Assembly (NCBI RefSeq): GCF_003367175.1
Contig: NZ_QRGA01000008.1
Span: 310,001 to 374,000 of the forward strand
Reading direction: 5' to 3'
DNA: 64,000 bases
Source: Trinickia dinghuensis
GTDB taxonomy: Bacteria > Pseudomonadota > Gammaproteobacteria > Burkholderiales > Burkholderiaceae
This document shows positions 35,062 to 43,589 of the stretch, piece by piece; within the stretch, counting starts at the first letter, position 1, and the number at the start of each line of letters is the position of its first letter. Under the pieces are notes generated by a model that saw only the letters and a list, made by a program, of their open reading frames with translations, was not told the DNA's origin and searched no databases. The position numbers and the translations under genes are program-made.

Positions 35062-37083
35062 TCAGTGCTCCAATGCGCCCGCCGGCGGTATCGACGAAAC
35101 GATCTTCGAAGCACGCTTGCCCGAGTCGCCCGGTGGCACCGGCTCGGCCGAAGCCCCCGGGGCGGGCATTGAATTCGACGGCATGCCGTTAGACGGCGGC
35201 GTAGACGACGGCGGCATCGCAGGCACCGCGCTCGGCGGCACGACCAACGGCCCGGGCGCGGTGTTGGGCATCGGCTCGCTCGAATTGAACGGCTGTCCCG
35301 GCAGCGGCGGCTCGACGCCGAGCGGCGCGGCGTTCGGATCGAATGTGCTCGCGGTCTGCACCACGCGCGGCGTCAACAGATAGAACCGGTCCGTGCGCTC
35401 GCCGTTCTTCTTCGTGTACTTGAAGAGATTGCCGATCCACGGAATGTCGGAAATCCACGGAATGCCCGTCTTGTTCGTCGTCAGCGTGTCGTTGTTGAAG
35501 CCCGCGATCAGCAAGCTCTTGCCCTCGTCGATCATCGCCTTCGTCACGATGTTGCGCTCGATCACGGCCGGCACCGACGTCACCGTCAGCGTGCTGTTGA
35601 GCTCGCCGTCGTCGATATCGATCGACATCATCACGCTCGGCTTGCCGCCGTCGTTGACGATGCGCGGCGTGACCTTCACGCTCGTGCCCGTCGTGATTCC
35701 ATATAGAGAGGAGTCCTGATAACCCGACACCTGCACGTAGAACTCGGTGAGGTTCTCGAGGATGGCCTCGTTGTTGTCGAGCGTTAGAATCATCGGCTTC
35801 GACAAGGTCTGCGCTTTGCCCTTTTGCTGCAGCATGTTGATCCGAGAGAGCAGGTAGTTGCGCATGGCGCCGCCGATCGACGCGGTAAGCGCCATGCCGA
35901 CCGGTGTCGACGCCCCCGTCTGTCCCGCCTCCGTATTGCCGCTGAACGACAGCGGCGGGTTGCTGCCGTCGCCGAATTGGAAGTCGCCGTTCGGCGTATG
36001 CAGCCGCCAATCGACGCCGAACGAATCGAGCGCGCTCTCGTCGATGTCGATGATCGTCAGCCCCACCTCGATCAGGCGCGGCCGCGCATCGAGCGCCGAG
36101 ATCAGCTGCGCGTATTCCGGCATATGCTCGGGCACGTCGCGCACGATGACCGAGTTCGTTCCCGCATCGGCCACGATCTGCGGCAGTGAAATCGGCTGCC
36201 CGGTCCGAACCGCCGCCTCCGATGCATCGCTGCTCGGCGTTTCCGTCGTGCCGGCCGCGCCGAGCGTCAACCGCGGCACATTGACCGTATCGCCCGACGT
36301 CAGCTTGACCTGCCGCGTCGCGCCGCCGAGCCTAGCGCCGTAGCCGGGCAGGCCGCCGTTGCCGTCGTTCTTGCCGAATAGCCGGCCGAGCGTCGTCGCC
36401 ACACCGGGAATCGTCACTTCCTTGCCGGATCGGTTGATCTGGAAGTCGGTGGCGTACGCATAGCGCAGCGGGAACGCGCGAATCTCCGCGCGATCGAGCC
36501 CGCGGCTCGGATCGGTGATCGTCGAGATCGCCTGCCGCACGAGGTCGACATAGCGCTGCGGGCCCGACACATAGATCGTGTTTTCGCGATCGCTGATGAT
36601 GAGCGGGTAGCGCTTGTCAGGAATCTGCATGGCCTCGAGCGTGCGCGACAGTTCCCCCGCGCTGCCCTTCGGGATCGGAAATACCTGCGTCTGGCCGTCT
36701 TCCGCGCGATCGATGTAGAGCAGCGATCCGTCGAAGTAATACGTGAGGCCGTACGTTGCGCACACGCTGCGCAGCGTCGCGATCGGCGAGCCCGAGAAAT
36801 GTCCGCTGATCGTGCCGTCGACCTTCGAATCGATGACGGCCGTCACCCCTTGCGCCGATGCGAGTTCGCGGATGAAGTCGGTGACCTTCTTGCCGTCGGC
36901 GACGATCGTATAAGGGCGATCGCGCCACTGCAGTTCGGCCGCGTGCGCGATGCGTGGCATGCCGAGCGCACCGGCACACGACAAGGCGAGCGCGCCGAGC
37001 GCGAGCTGCGAAAAGAGCGAGACGTAGCGCAAGCGGGCAGCATAGGCGCGGCGCGCCCGAGCAGAAAGCATGTGGGGGCTCAA
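35062..37083 (-). CDS. sctC: T3SS outer-membrane secretin SctC
   Basis: This 673-residue secretin has a signal sequence (about 20-48), N0/N1/N3 domains, and a C-terminal secretin barrel with 'SKPMILTLDNNEAILENLTEFYVQV' and 'VPAVIERNIVTKAMIDEGKSLLIAGF'-like motifs. After the barrel comes a Pro/Ser-rich tail of about 85 residues. No pilotin gene is near. A TTG at 37083 has GAGG at good spacing and overlaps the sctS stop as TTGA; the next ATG is at 37071, and either may be the start. It forms the outer ring of the injectisome. Confidence 0.94.
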   Translation of the reverse strand: MSPHMLSARARRAYAARLRYVSLFSQLALGALALSCAGALGMPRIAHAAELQWRDRPYTIVADGKKVTDFIRELASAQGVTAVIDSKVDGTISGHFSGSPIATLRSVCATYGLTYYFDGSLLYIDRAEDGQTQVFPIPKGSAGELSRTLEAMQIPDKRYPLIISDRENTIYVSGPQRYVDLVRQAISTITDPSRGLDRAEIRAFPLRYAYATDFQINRSGKEVTIPGVATTLGRLFGKNDGNGGLPGYGARLGGATRQVKLTSGDTVNVPRLTLGAAGTTETPSSDASEAAVRTGQPISLPQIVADAGTNSVIVRDVPEHMPEYAQLISALDARPRLIEVGLTIIDIDESALDSFGVDWRLHTPNGDFQFGDGSNPPLSFSGNTEAGQTGASTPVGMALTASIGGAMRNYLLSRINMLQQKGKAQTLSKPMILTLDNNEAILENLTEFYVQVSGYQDSSLYGITTGTSVKVTPRIVNDGGKPSVMMSIDIDDGELNSTLTVTSVPAVIERNIVTKAMIDEGKSLLIAGFNNDTLTTNKTGIPWISDIPWIGNLFKYTKKNGERTDRFYLLTPRVVQTASTFDPNAAPLGVEPPLPGQPFNSSEPMPNTAPGPLVVPPSAVPAMPPSSTPPSNGMPSNSMPAPGASAEPVPPGDSGKRASKIVSSIPPAGALEH

Positions 37084-37337
37084 AACAACCTCGCGAGGGA
37101 CTGCTGGCCGAAGAGCAGAACCGAGCGCCCGATCCAGCCGCCCGTCACAATGACCGCGACCATCACCGCGATCATGCGCGCGGCCAGGCCGATCGTTTGA
37201 TCCTGCAACTGCGTCACGGCTTGCGCCAGCGCGACGACGAGCGCCACGCCCGCCGCGACGAGCACGATCGGCAACGACAGCATCAGCACGAGCAAAAGCG
37301 CCTGCCGCGTAATGTCCAATATCGTTTCGGTAGTCAT
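37080..37337 (-). CDS. sctS: T3SS export gate protein SctS
   Basis: This 85-residue protein of the FliQ/YscS/HrcS family has two membrane helices ('ALLLVLMLSLPIVLVAAGVALVVALAQAVTQLQDQTI' region and about 55-75). With SctR and SctT it builds the export gate. The ATG at 37337 gives the family start; the longer frame to 37517 is the shadow of sctV. It lies between sctV and sctC. Confidence 0.93.
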   Translation of the reverse strand: MTTETILDITRQALLLVLMLSLPIVLVAAGVALVVALAQAVTQLQDQTIGLAARMIAVMVAVIVTGGWIGRSVLLFGQQSLARLF

Positions 37338-37398
37338 CGAATGATCCCTTGCCTCATGTGATTCGTTATGTAGTTGTGTCGTTGTGTAGGTCGCCCGG

Positions 37399-39624
37399 CT
37401 AGGCGATCGCCGGGCTCGACACCCAGCCGATGGTGCGCAGCTCGACGTCCTCCTCGAGCTCTTGATAGGAAAGCACCGGCAAATCGGGCAGCACGGCCGC
37501 GAGCGTGGTGCGCACATAGCGGCGCACGTTGAGCGAGACGACGACGGCCGTGCGCACCGAGGTTGCGCGCTTGCGCGGCATGCCGCCGCTCGCGGTGCCC
37601 TGATGGCCGTCGAACAGCGCGCTCACTTGCCGGCAGACGTCGTCCTTGACCTCGCGCGCGAGCCCCAGCACGTTGCCCTGCTTCGTGCGCAGCACAGCCT
37701 GCTCGAAGCGCTCCTGCAAAACGGGCTCGAACAAAATGACGTCGAGCTTGCGGGCGTTGCCGACGTGGCGATCGGTAATCATGCGGCGCAGGTCGACCCG
37801 CACGAGTTCGACGAGCGCGATCGTGTCGTCGGGCTCGCGCGGCGCCCACGTGATCATGCTTTCGAAGATGATGCGCAGATTGCGGATCGGGATGTCCTCG
37901 AGCAGCAGGCGCCGCAGCACTTCGGTAATGCGCTGCAGCGGCACGAGGCGCATCAGTTCCGCCACGAGTTCGGCGTAATCGCGCCGCACGAGCCGGATCA
38001 GATGCTGCGCTTCCTGAATGCCGATCAGCGCGGCGGCATGCTTGCGCACTTCGCTCTCGACATGTCTTGCCACCACTTCCTCAGTCCGCAGGCCGACCAG
38101 CGACTCCGGCGTCACCGTTTCGACGGTGAAGACCGCCTTGATGCGCGGCGGCGGCGGTGCTTGCTTGACGCGAGGCTCCGCCGATTTCGCATCGAGCGGC
38201 AGCCAAACCGGCTGGGGAAACGGGCCGAACGGCTCGCCCGGCGTACGCTCGACGCCGTCCTCCAAGGGGGTGGTGCCGTCCCACAGCAGCCGGCCCAGCC
38301 GCACCTGCCCTTCCGACGCGAGCACGTCCTGGACGAACACTTGGTAGCGGCCCTCGGGCAACGCCGTGTCGAACGCCACGTGAACGCGCGGAAAGACGGG
38401 GCCGATGTCGGCTTCGACGTTCGACTTCGCCACGGCCAGCGCCGCCTGCAAGCGCACTAGATTCAGGTGCGGCGAGACCGTGCGCGCCAGCGTCACCGCG
38501 AGCGGCGACGTCACGCCCGAGGTATGCGGGCCGACCTGCGACTCTTGTTCGCCGGCGGCGATCGGCTCTGCCAGCGTGATGAGCTTGAGCGGCGGCATCG
38601 TCTTGCGCCGGCGCAGCAGCAACGCGCCGCCGCCGCCCGTCACGAGCGCGAGCAACCCGAACGACCATGCCGGAAAACCGGGTACGAAGGCGAAGGCGAG
38701 CAGCACGGCCGAGGCGATTAAAAGCGCGCGCGGGTGCGCGGTCACTTGTTTGCCGATCTGTTCGCCGAGCTGGCTGTCGTTGGCGTCGCGCGTCGCGACG
38801 CGCGTGGTGACGACGCCGGCCGCGATGGAAACGAGCAGCGAGGGAATCTGCGCCGACATGCCGTCGCCGACGGTCAGAATCGCGTAGCGATGCAGCGCAT
38901 CGGACACGCTCATATCCTTCATGATCGTGCCGACGGCAATGCCCGCGAGAATATTGACGAATGCGACGACGGTGCCGGCGATCGCATCGCCTTTGACGAA
39001 CTTCATCGCGCCGTCCATCGCGCCGTGCAGTTGCGATTCCTGCTCGAGCCGCTCACGGCGATGCTTCGCTTCCTCGGAGCTGATGATGCCCGCGCGCAAA
39101 TCGGCGTCGATGCTCATCTGCTTGCCCGGCATCGCATCGAGAGAGAACCGTGCCCCCACCTCGGCAACGCGCTCGGAGCCCTTCGCGATCACGATGAACT
39201 GCACGATCGCGATGACCAGAAACACGACCCCGCCGACCACGAAATTGTTGCCGACGACGAGCCGCCCGAACGCATCGATGATGTGCCCCGCATTCGCGTG
39301 CAGCAAGATCAGCTTGCACGAGGCGATGTTCAGGGACAGACGCAGCAGCGTCGTGAACAGCAGCATCGCCGGAAACGAAGAGAAGCTCAGCGCCGACGGC
39401 AGATAGGTCGATACCGTCAGCAAGACGATGCTGATGGCAAGGTTCAGCGAGATGAGCGCGTCCATCGCCGCCGTCGGCAGCGGCAGCACGAACAGCGAAA
39501 CGACGATCGCCATGAAGCCGGCCAACGCAAGGTCGTAGGGCCGTACCGGGCGGCGCGCCTCCTCGGCGCCGCTCGCCCCCGGCCACCAGTCCTTCATTTG
39601 CTTCCTGAGCGCCGCCACGGACAT
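37399..39624 (-). CDS. sctV: T3SS major export protein SctV
   Basis: This 741-residue protein of the FlhA/YscV/HrcV family has about eight N-terminal membrane helices with the FHIPEP-like cytoplasmic loop between ('MPGKQMSIDADLRAGIISSEEA' matches the family signature) and a C-terminal nonameric cytoplasmic domain (about 380-741) that receives substrates. The ATG at 39624 follows GAGGG; the frame to 39756 is not needed. It is the first gene of the minus-strand sct operon and is divergent from luxR2. Confidence 0.96.
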   Translation of the reverse strand: MSVAALRKQMKDWWPGASGAEEARRPVRPYDLALAGFMAIVVSLFVLPLPTAAMDALISLNLAISIVLLTVSTYLPSALSFSSFPAMLLFTTLLRLSLNIASCKLILLHANAGHIIDAFGRLVVGNNFVVGGVVFLVIAIVQFIVIAKGSERVAEVGARFSLDAMPGKQMSIDADLRAGIISSEEAKHRRERLEQESQLHGAMDGAMKFVKGDAIAGTVVAFVNILAGIAVGTIMKDMSVSDALHRYAILTVGDGMSAQIPSLLVSIAAGVVTTRVATRDANDSQLGEQIGKQVTAHPRALLIASAVLLAFAFVPGFPAWSFGLLALVTGGGGALLLRRRKTMPPLKLITLAEPIAAGEQESQVGPHTSGVTSPLAVTLARTVSPHLNLVRLQAALAVAKSNVEADIGPVFPRVHVAFDTALPEGRYQVFVQDVLASEGQVRLGRLLWDGTTPLEDGVERTPGEPFGPFPQPVWLPLDAKSAEPRVKQAPPPPRIKAVFTVETVTPESLVGLRTEEVVARHVESEVRKHAAALIGIQEAQHLIRLVRRDYAELVAELMRLVPLQRITEVLRRLLLEDIPIRNLRIIFESMITWAPREPDDTIALVELVRVDLRRMITDRHVGNARKLDVILFEPVLQERFEQAVLRTKQGNVLGLAREVKDDVCRQVSALFDGHQGTASGGMPRKRATSVRTAVVVSLNVRRYVRTTLAAVLPDLPVLSYQELEEDVELRTIGWVSSPAIA

Positions 39625-39757
39625 GAAATCCCTCGCTAAAGAAACGCCACCGCGGAAACGGGAATCCGCGACAAAAGTGTAAAAGCGCGGGGTGCATGCC
39701 TCAATCGTGAGATTCGTAGTAAATCGCGCCTCGACGGCCGCGCCGGCGCGAAACACT

Positions 39758-39772
39758 ACTGAACAGTGCAGT
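39758..39772. promoter_or_regulatory. Inverted repeat between sctV and luxR2
   Basis: ACTGAACAGTGCAGT has ACTG/CAGT half-sites in overlapping symmetric arrangements (ACTG-N2-CAGT and ACTG-N7-CAGT). It lies between the divergent starts of sctV (39624) and luxR2 (39861), about 134 and 89 bp from each, and could be a regulator site. The match to known lux boxes is incomplete. Confidence 0.35.
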
Positions 39773-39860
39773 TACGTAGGCCATGGACACGCGGCTATAG
39801 TCGAAAGCCATGAAACGGCGCTCGATCACATGAATCGCCGCTCACGAGTTGGAGGACTGC

Positions 39861-40736
39861 ATGACGAACCCCGAGGCGCGCAAGCGCCTGCCGAAAGGCA
39901 GCAGCGAACGAGATGCACGGCACGCGATCGACTTCATCGAAGCGGCGGATTGCGGGCTCGTGGTCAGCAAGCATGCCGGACGCCACGGAGAAGCGAACGG
40001 CAGCGATCGTGTCTCCGAAATCGCGGCCGATCTTTCCGCGGCGCACTCCCCGCATGAACGCAAGCAACTGCTGCGGATCGCGCTGCGCACGATCGGCTTC
40101 GACTGGTTTTGCTATTGCCGCCTGACGCGGCTGGGCGAAATCGTGAACCGCGTGCGCTACTTCGATCTATGCTCGCCGCCCGGCTGGGCGCAGCGCTACG
40201 TCGATCAGCGCTATTTCGATATCGACCCGCGCATGGCATTTGCATGCCGACACGATTGGCCGCTCGTCTGGGACCACGAAACGCTGGCGGCCGAGCCGAC
40301 GATCACAGCCGAATCGAACGCGCGCATGCAGCGCTTCATCGAAGACGCCGAAGGCTGCGGCACCCGCAGCGGGATTGCGTTCGGTCTTGTCGACCCAGGC
40401 AGCCTCGAGCACAGCGTGATCATCTTCAGTTCCGTGAATCCGACGAGCGGCTGGATCAACGACCGCGTGGTCGGCCAAGCCTATGCGCTCGGCCTCGGCG
40501 TGCACGCCTTCCTGGCCGGGCAAATGGCCTCGATGGCGCAAACACCAACGCTGTCCGATCTGCAGCGCCGCATCCTGAACTTCACCGCAAGCGGCCTCAG
40601 CGATCGCGAGATCGCGCAGCAGTTGAACATGTCGCGCAGCAACGTCGACTATCACATGCGGCAGATCCGCAAGAAGTACGGCGTCCTGAACCGCGTGCAG
40701 CTCGCGTATCTCGCGGGGCGGCTGTTCGTCGTCTGA
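39861..40736 (+). CDS. LuxR-family regulator 2 at the head of the sctQ-sctR operon
   Basis: This 291-residue protein has an autoinducer-binding domain (about 65-215) and an HTH (near 230-290, 'GLSDREIAQQLNMSRSNVDYHMRQIRKKYGV'). All key ligand-contact positions read as in AHL receptors: Trp and Tyr in 'GWAQRYVDQRYFDIDP', Asp-Pro, a second Trp in 'LVWDH' and Gly in 'TRSGIAF'. A GGAGGA site precedes the ATG at 39861. sctQ starts 11 bp after its stop, so it is co-transcribed with T3SS genes; it is divergent from sctV. It is the best AHL-binding candidate of the five. Confidence 0.92.
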   Translation: MTNPEARKRLPKGSSERDARHAIDFIEAADCGLVVSKHAGRHGEANGSDRVSEIAADLSAAHSPHERKQLLRIALRTIGFDWFCYCRLTRLGEIVNRVRYFDLCSPPGWAQRYVDQRYFDIDPRMAFACRHDWPLVWDHETLAAEPTITAESNARMQRFIEDAEGCGTRSGIAFGLVDPGSLEHSVIIFSSVNPTSGWINDRVVGQAYALGLGVHAFLAGQMASMAQTPTLSDLQRRILNFTASGLSDREIAQQLNMSRSNVDYHMRQIRKKYGVLNRVQLAYLAGRLFVV

Positions 40737-40746
40737 TTTCCATCCC

Positions 40747-41907
40747 ATGTCCGCCACCTTGGCCAGTGCGCCGCCCAAGGCGAGCGCACCGCGCGCCGCC
40801 CCGCCCTCGCCCGCGGCGGCCGCCGGGCACCCGCTCGGCAATGCAGCCGGGCTGCCGCGTATCAGCACGCTGGCCGCGCATGCGCTGAATCGCGCCTATG
40901 CGTGGCCGACGCCGCTCGCGTTCGCGATCGCGCAAGGCCACTACGAATTGCGCTGGCAAGCCGACGCCGAAGTGCGCGCGCCGGGGCACATCTATACGTT
41001 TCGCTTCGGGCCGGCCGAGGGCCGCTTCGTGCTCGATTCGATTGGCGAGCATGCCCTGATCGGCGATGCGGCGAGCGACAGCGTGCCCGCCGAGATTCGT
41101 TCCGCGCTCGTTGCCGACGCACTCGCTCCGCTCATCGACGCACTCGAAGCGAGAACGAGACATCGGATCGAACTCGGCTATGTGCCGGCCGGTACGGCGC
41201 CGCGGGACGATCCGGCGCGCGACCCCGGCGCATTGCGCTTTTGCGTGACGCGGCCGGGCAGCGAATGGCGCTGCCATGGCGCGCTGTGCTTCACCGAGGA
41301 ACGCTATCTGGGCCTGGCCTGCCCCGCCGAGCCGCCGCCCCCGAAGCTCGAGCCGAAGGACTTCGACACGCTGCCGATCGCGCTGCGCTTCCTGCTCGGC
41401 TCGACGATGCTCAGCGTCGCCGAACTGCATTCGATCGCGCGCGGCGACATCATCGGCATCGAACGCTGGCAGTCGTCCGGGCCGGCACTGCACTGCTTTG
41501 CGACGACGAGCGACGGACACGTGACCGTCTGGGCAAAGGCCGTCGGTTCGCGCATCGTCATCGACCGAATCGAGGAGAATCCCGTGACGCCATCACAACG
41601 GCCCGACGCGCCTGCCGCCGGCGCGCCGAACGCAGGCTCGGGCACCGCGGCAACGAGCGAGCCGTCCTTGACTCAGATCGACGCGCTCGAAGTGCGGGTC
41701 ACGTTCGAACTCGACGAGCGCTCGATGCCGCTGGCCCAGCTGAAGGCGCTCAAAAGCGGCTATGTCATCGAACTCGAACAGCCGCTCAATCAGAGCACCG
41801 TTCATATTCGCGCGAACGGCGCCTTGGTGGGACAGGGGCATCTGATCGCCGTGGGCAACAAGCTCGGTGTGCGCGTATCGCGCTTTTCGGAGGGCGGCGA
41901 TGAGTAA
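40747..41907 (+). CDS. sctQ: T3SS C-ring / sorting-platform protein SctQ
   Basis: This 386-residue protein is of the YscQ/HrcQ family, a single unsplit form, with a C-terminal SpoA domain (about 310-380: 'VRVTFELDERSMPLAQLKALKSG', 'ALVGQGHLIAVGNKLGVRV') and a likely second SpoA-like region around 210-265. It forms the cytoplasmic sorting platform with SctK, SctL and SctN. It follows luxR2 by 11 bp and overlaps sctR by 8 bp. Confidence 0.93.
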   Translation: MSATLASAPPKASAPRAAPPSPAAAAGHPLGNAAGLPRISTLAAHALNRAYAWPTPLAFAIAQGHYELRWQADAEVRAPGHIYTFRFGPAEGRFVLDSIGEHALIGDAASDSVPAEIRSALVADALAPLIDALEARTRHRIELGYVPAGTAPRDDPARDPGALRFCVTRPGSEWRCHGALCFTEERYLGLACPAEPPPPKLEPKDFDTLPIALRFLLGSTMLSVAELHSIARGDIIGIERWQSSGPALHCFATTSDGHVTVWAKAVGSRIVIDRIEENPVTPSQRPDAPAAGAPNAGSGTAATSEPSLTQIDALEVRVTFELDERSMPLAQLKALKSGYVIELEQPLNQSTVHIRANGALVGQGHLIAVGNKLGVRVSRFSEGGDE

Positions 41908-42559
41908 CATGCCGAGTCCGGTCACGATGCTGTTTCTGATCGTCGCGCTCGGCACGATTCCGTTTGCCGCGCTGATGGTCACGAGCTATACGAAGCTCGT
42001 CGTCGTGCTGGGCCTTTTGCGCACTGCGCTCGGCGTCCAGCAAGTGCCGCCGAACATCGTGCTGAACGGCATCGCACTAATTCTGACGATCTACATCATG
42101 GCGCCGGTCGGCAGCGCCATCGTCGATACGATGCAGAGCAACCACGTCACGATCGACGGCTCGATGAGCATCGACGACGTCATGGCGATCGGGCAATCAA
42201 TCACCCCGCCGCTGAAAAAATTCCTCTCGCAGCACACGGCGCCCGGGGAACGCGCCTTCTTCATGCGCTCGGCCACGGCGATCTGGCCGGCGGAGCGCGT
42301 GCAATCGCTGAAGTCCGACGACTTGATGGTGCTCGTGCCGAGCTTCATGCTCTCAGAGCTGACGCGCGCGTTCCAGATCGGCTTCGTGATCTACGTCGTC
42401 TTCGTCGTGACCGACCTCATCGTCGCCAACGTACTGCTCGCGCTCGGGATGCAGATGATCTCGCCCACCACGATCTCGATTCCGTTCAAGCTGTTGCTCT
42501 TCGTCATGCTCGACGGCTGGTCGGTGCTCGTGCACGGGCTCGTGCTGTCGTATCGCTGA
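41900..42559 (+). CDS. sctR: T3SS export gate protein SctR
   Basis: This 219-residue protein of the FliP/YscR/HrcR family has four membrane helices and the signatures 'VTSYTKLVVVLGLLRTALGVQQVPPN' and 'MMVLVPSFMLSELTRAFQIGF'-like segments. It nucleates the SctRST gate. The ATG at 41900 has a GGAGGG site and lies inside the sctQ end. The lytic transglycosylase gene follows after 16 bp. Confidence 0.95.
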   Translation: MSNMPSPVTMLFLIVALGTIPFAALMVTSYTKLVVVLGLLRTALGVQQVPPNIVLNGIALILTIYIMAPVGSAIVDTMQSNHVTIDGSMSIDDVMAIGQSITPPLKKFLSQHTAPGERAFFMRSATAIWPAERVQSLKSDDLMVLVPSFMLSELTRAFQIGFVIYVVFVVTDLIVANVLLALGMQMISPTTISIPFKLLLFVMLDGWSVLVHGLVLSYR

Positions 42560-42575
42560 CGCATCGGGAGATGCC

Positions 42576-43304
42576 ATGCGCCGAACGCTCGCCGCGGTCG
42601 TCGTCGCATTCCTGCTGTGCATGGGGCCCGGCACCGCGCGCGCCGGCGATTTTCTGGCGCTCGCGATGCGCTGCGCCCCGACCGTCGACGCGCACACGCT
42701 CGCGGCGCTGGTCAGCGTCGAATCGGACTACAACCCGTATGCGATCGGCGTCGTGGGCGGACGTCTCTTGCGGCAGCCGGTCTCGCTCGACGAGGCGCTC
42801 GCCACCGCCGCGAATCTCGCGCGGCTCGGCTACAACTTCAGCCTCGGGCTCGGGCAGGTGAACCGCTATAACCTCGCCCGCTTCGGCGAGACGATCACGT
42901 CGATCTTCGATCCGTGCGCGAACCTGCGCGTGGCCGCCTCGATACTGTCGGAGTGCTTCGCGCGCGCGGCGCGCACCGAAGCCGACGAACAAGTCGCGCT
43001 GCGCAAGGCCCTCTCCTGCTACTACAGCGGCAATTTTTCCACGGGGTTCACGGCCGGCTACGTCGAACGCGTCGTCTCGCACGCGCTCGACGATGGGCAT
43101 CACGAGGTCGGGCCCATTCCGCTTGCGGCCGGCAGCACGCCGCCGCCTTCCGCGCCGATGCCGGCAAAGCGCAGGGCCAACGCTTCGGCGCCAGCCCACG
43201 GCACGCGCGTGTCGCGCTGCGCACCCGGCATCGTCGTGCTGTCCGATTGCGCGAACGCGAACGATGTTCGGCCGAACGAGGGCGGCGTCAAAATCCTGCA
43301 GTAA
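42576..43304 (+). CDS. T3SS-associated lytic transglycosylase (VirB1/IpgF-like)
   Basis: This 242-residue protein has a signal peptide (about 1-23) and an SLT/VirB1 lysozyme-like domain with catalytic Glu49 in 'LVSVESDYNPYAIG', 'GLGQVNRYN' and 'SCYYSGN'. It would cut peptidoglycan so the secretion apparatus can cross it. A Pro/Ala-rich tail follows the domain from about residue 175. It is the last gene of luxR2-sctQ-sctR, 16 bp after sctR. Confidence 0.93.
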   Translation: MRRTLAAVVVAFLLCMGPGTARAGDFLALAMRCAPTVDAHTLAALVSVESDYNPYAIGVVGGRLLRQPVSLDEALATAANLARLGYNFSLGLGQVNRYNLARFGETITSIFDPCANLRVAASILSECFARAARTEADEQVALRKALSCYYSGNFSTGFTAGYVERVVSHALDDGHHEVGPIPLAAGSTPPPSAPMPAKRRANASAPAHGTRVSRCAPGIVVLSDCANANDVRPNEGGVKILQ

Positions 43305-43589
43305 ACACGACGTATCGCGTCGATTCCCACCGCTGCAAAACAGGATCTCCATCGAAGCGATTCGAAAGGACAAATTACCTGCCAAAGCCGCGCCAGTCGT
43401 ACGTCTTACCGATGTTGACGACAGCGAATTGCAGGCATACCTCCTTTTCGTAGTCCTTCGCTGCAAGACCGCCCAAAACCCCAGCCGAACTACTGGTTCG
43501 ACCAACTCCCGAACGCCGCTCGCGCTGGGATACTGTTGCCTCTCGCGGCACCGGGGATCCGCGCATTTCATGGATATGGAGCGAGAACG

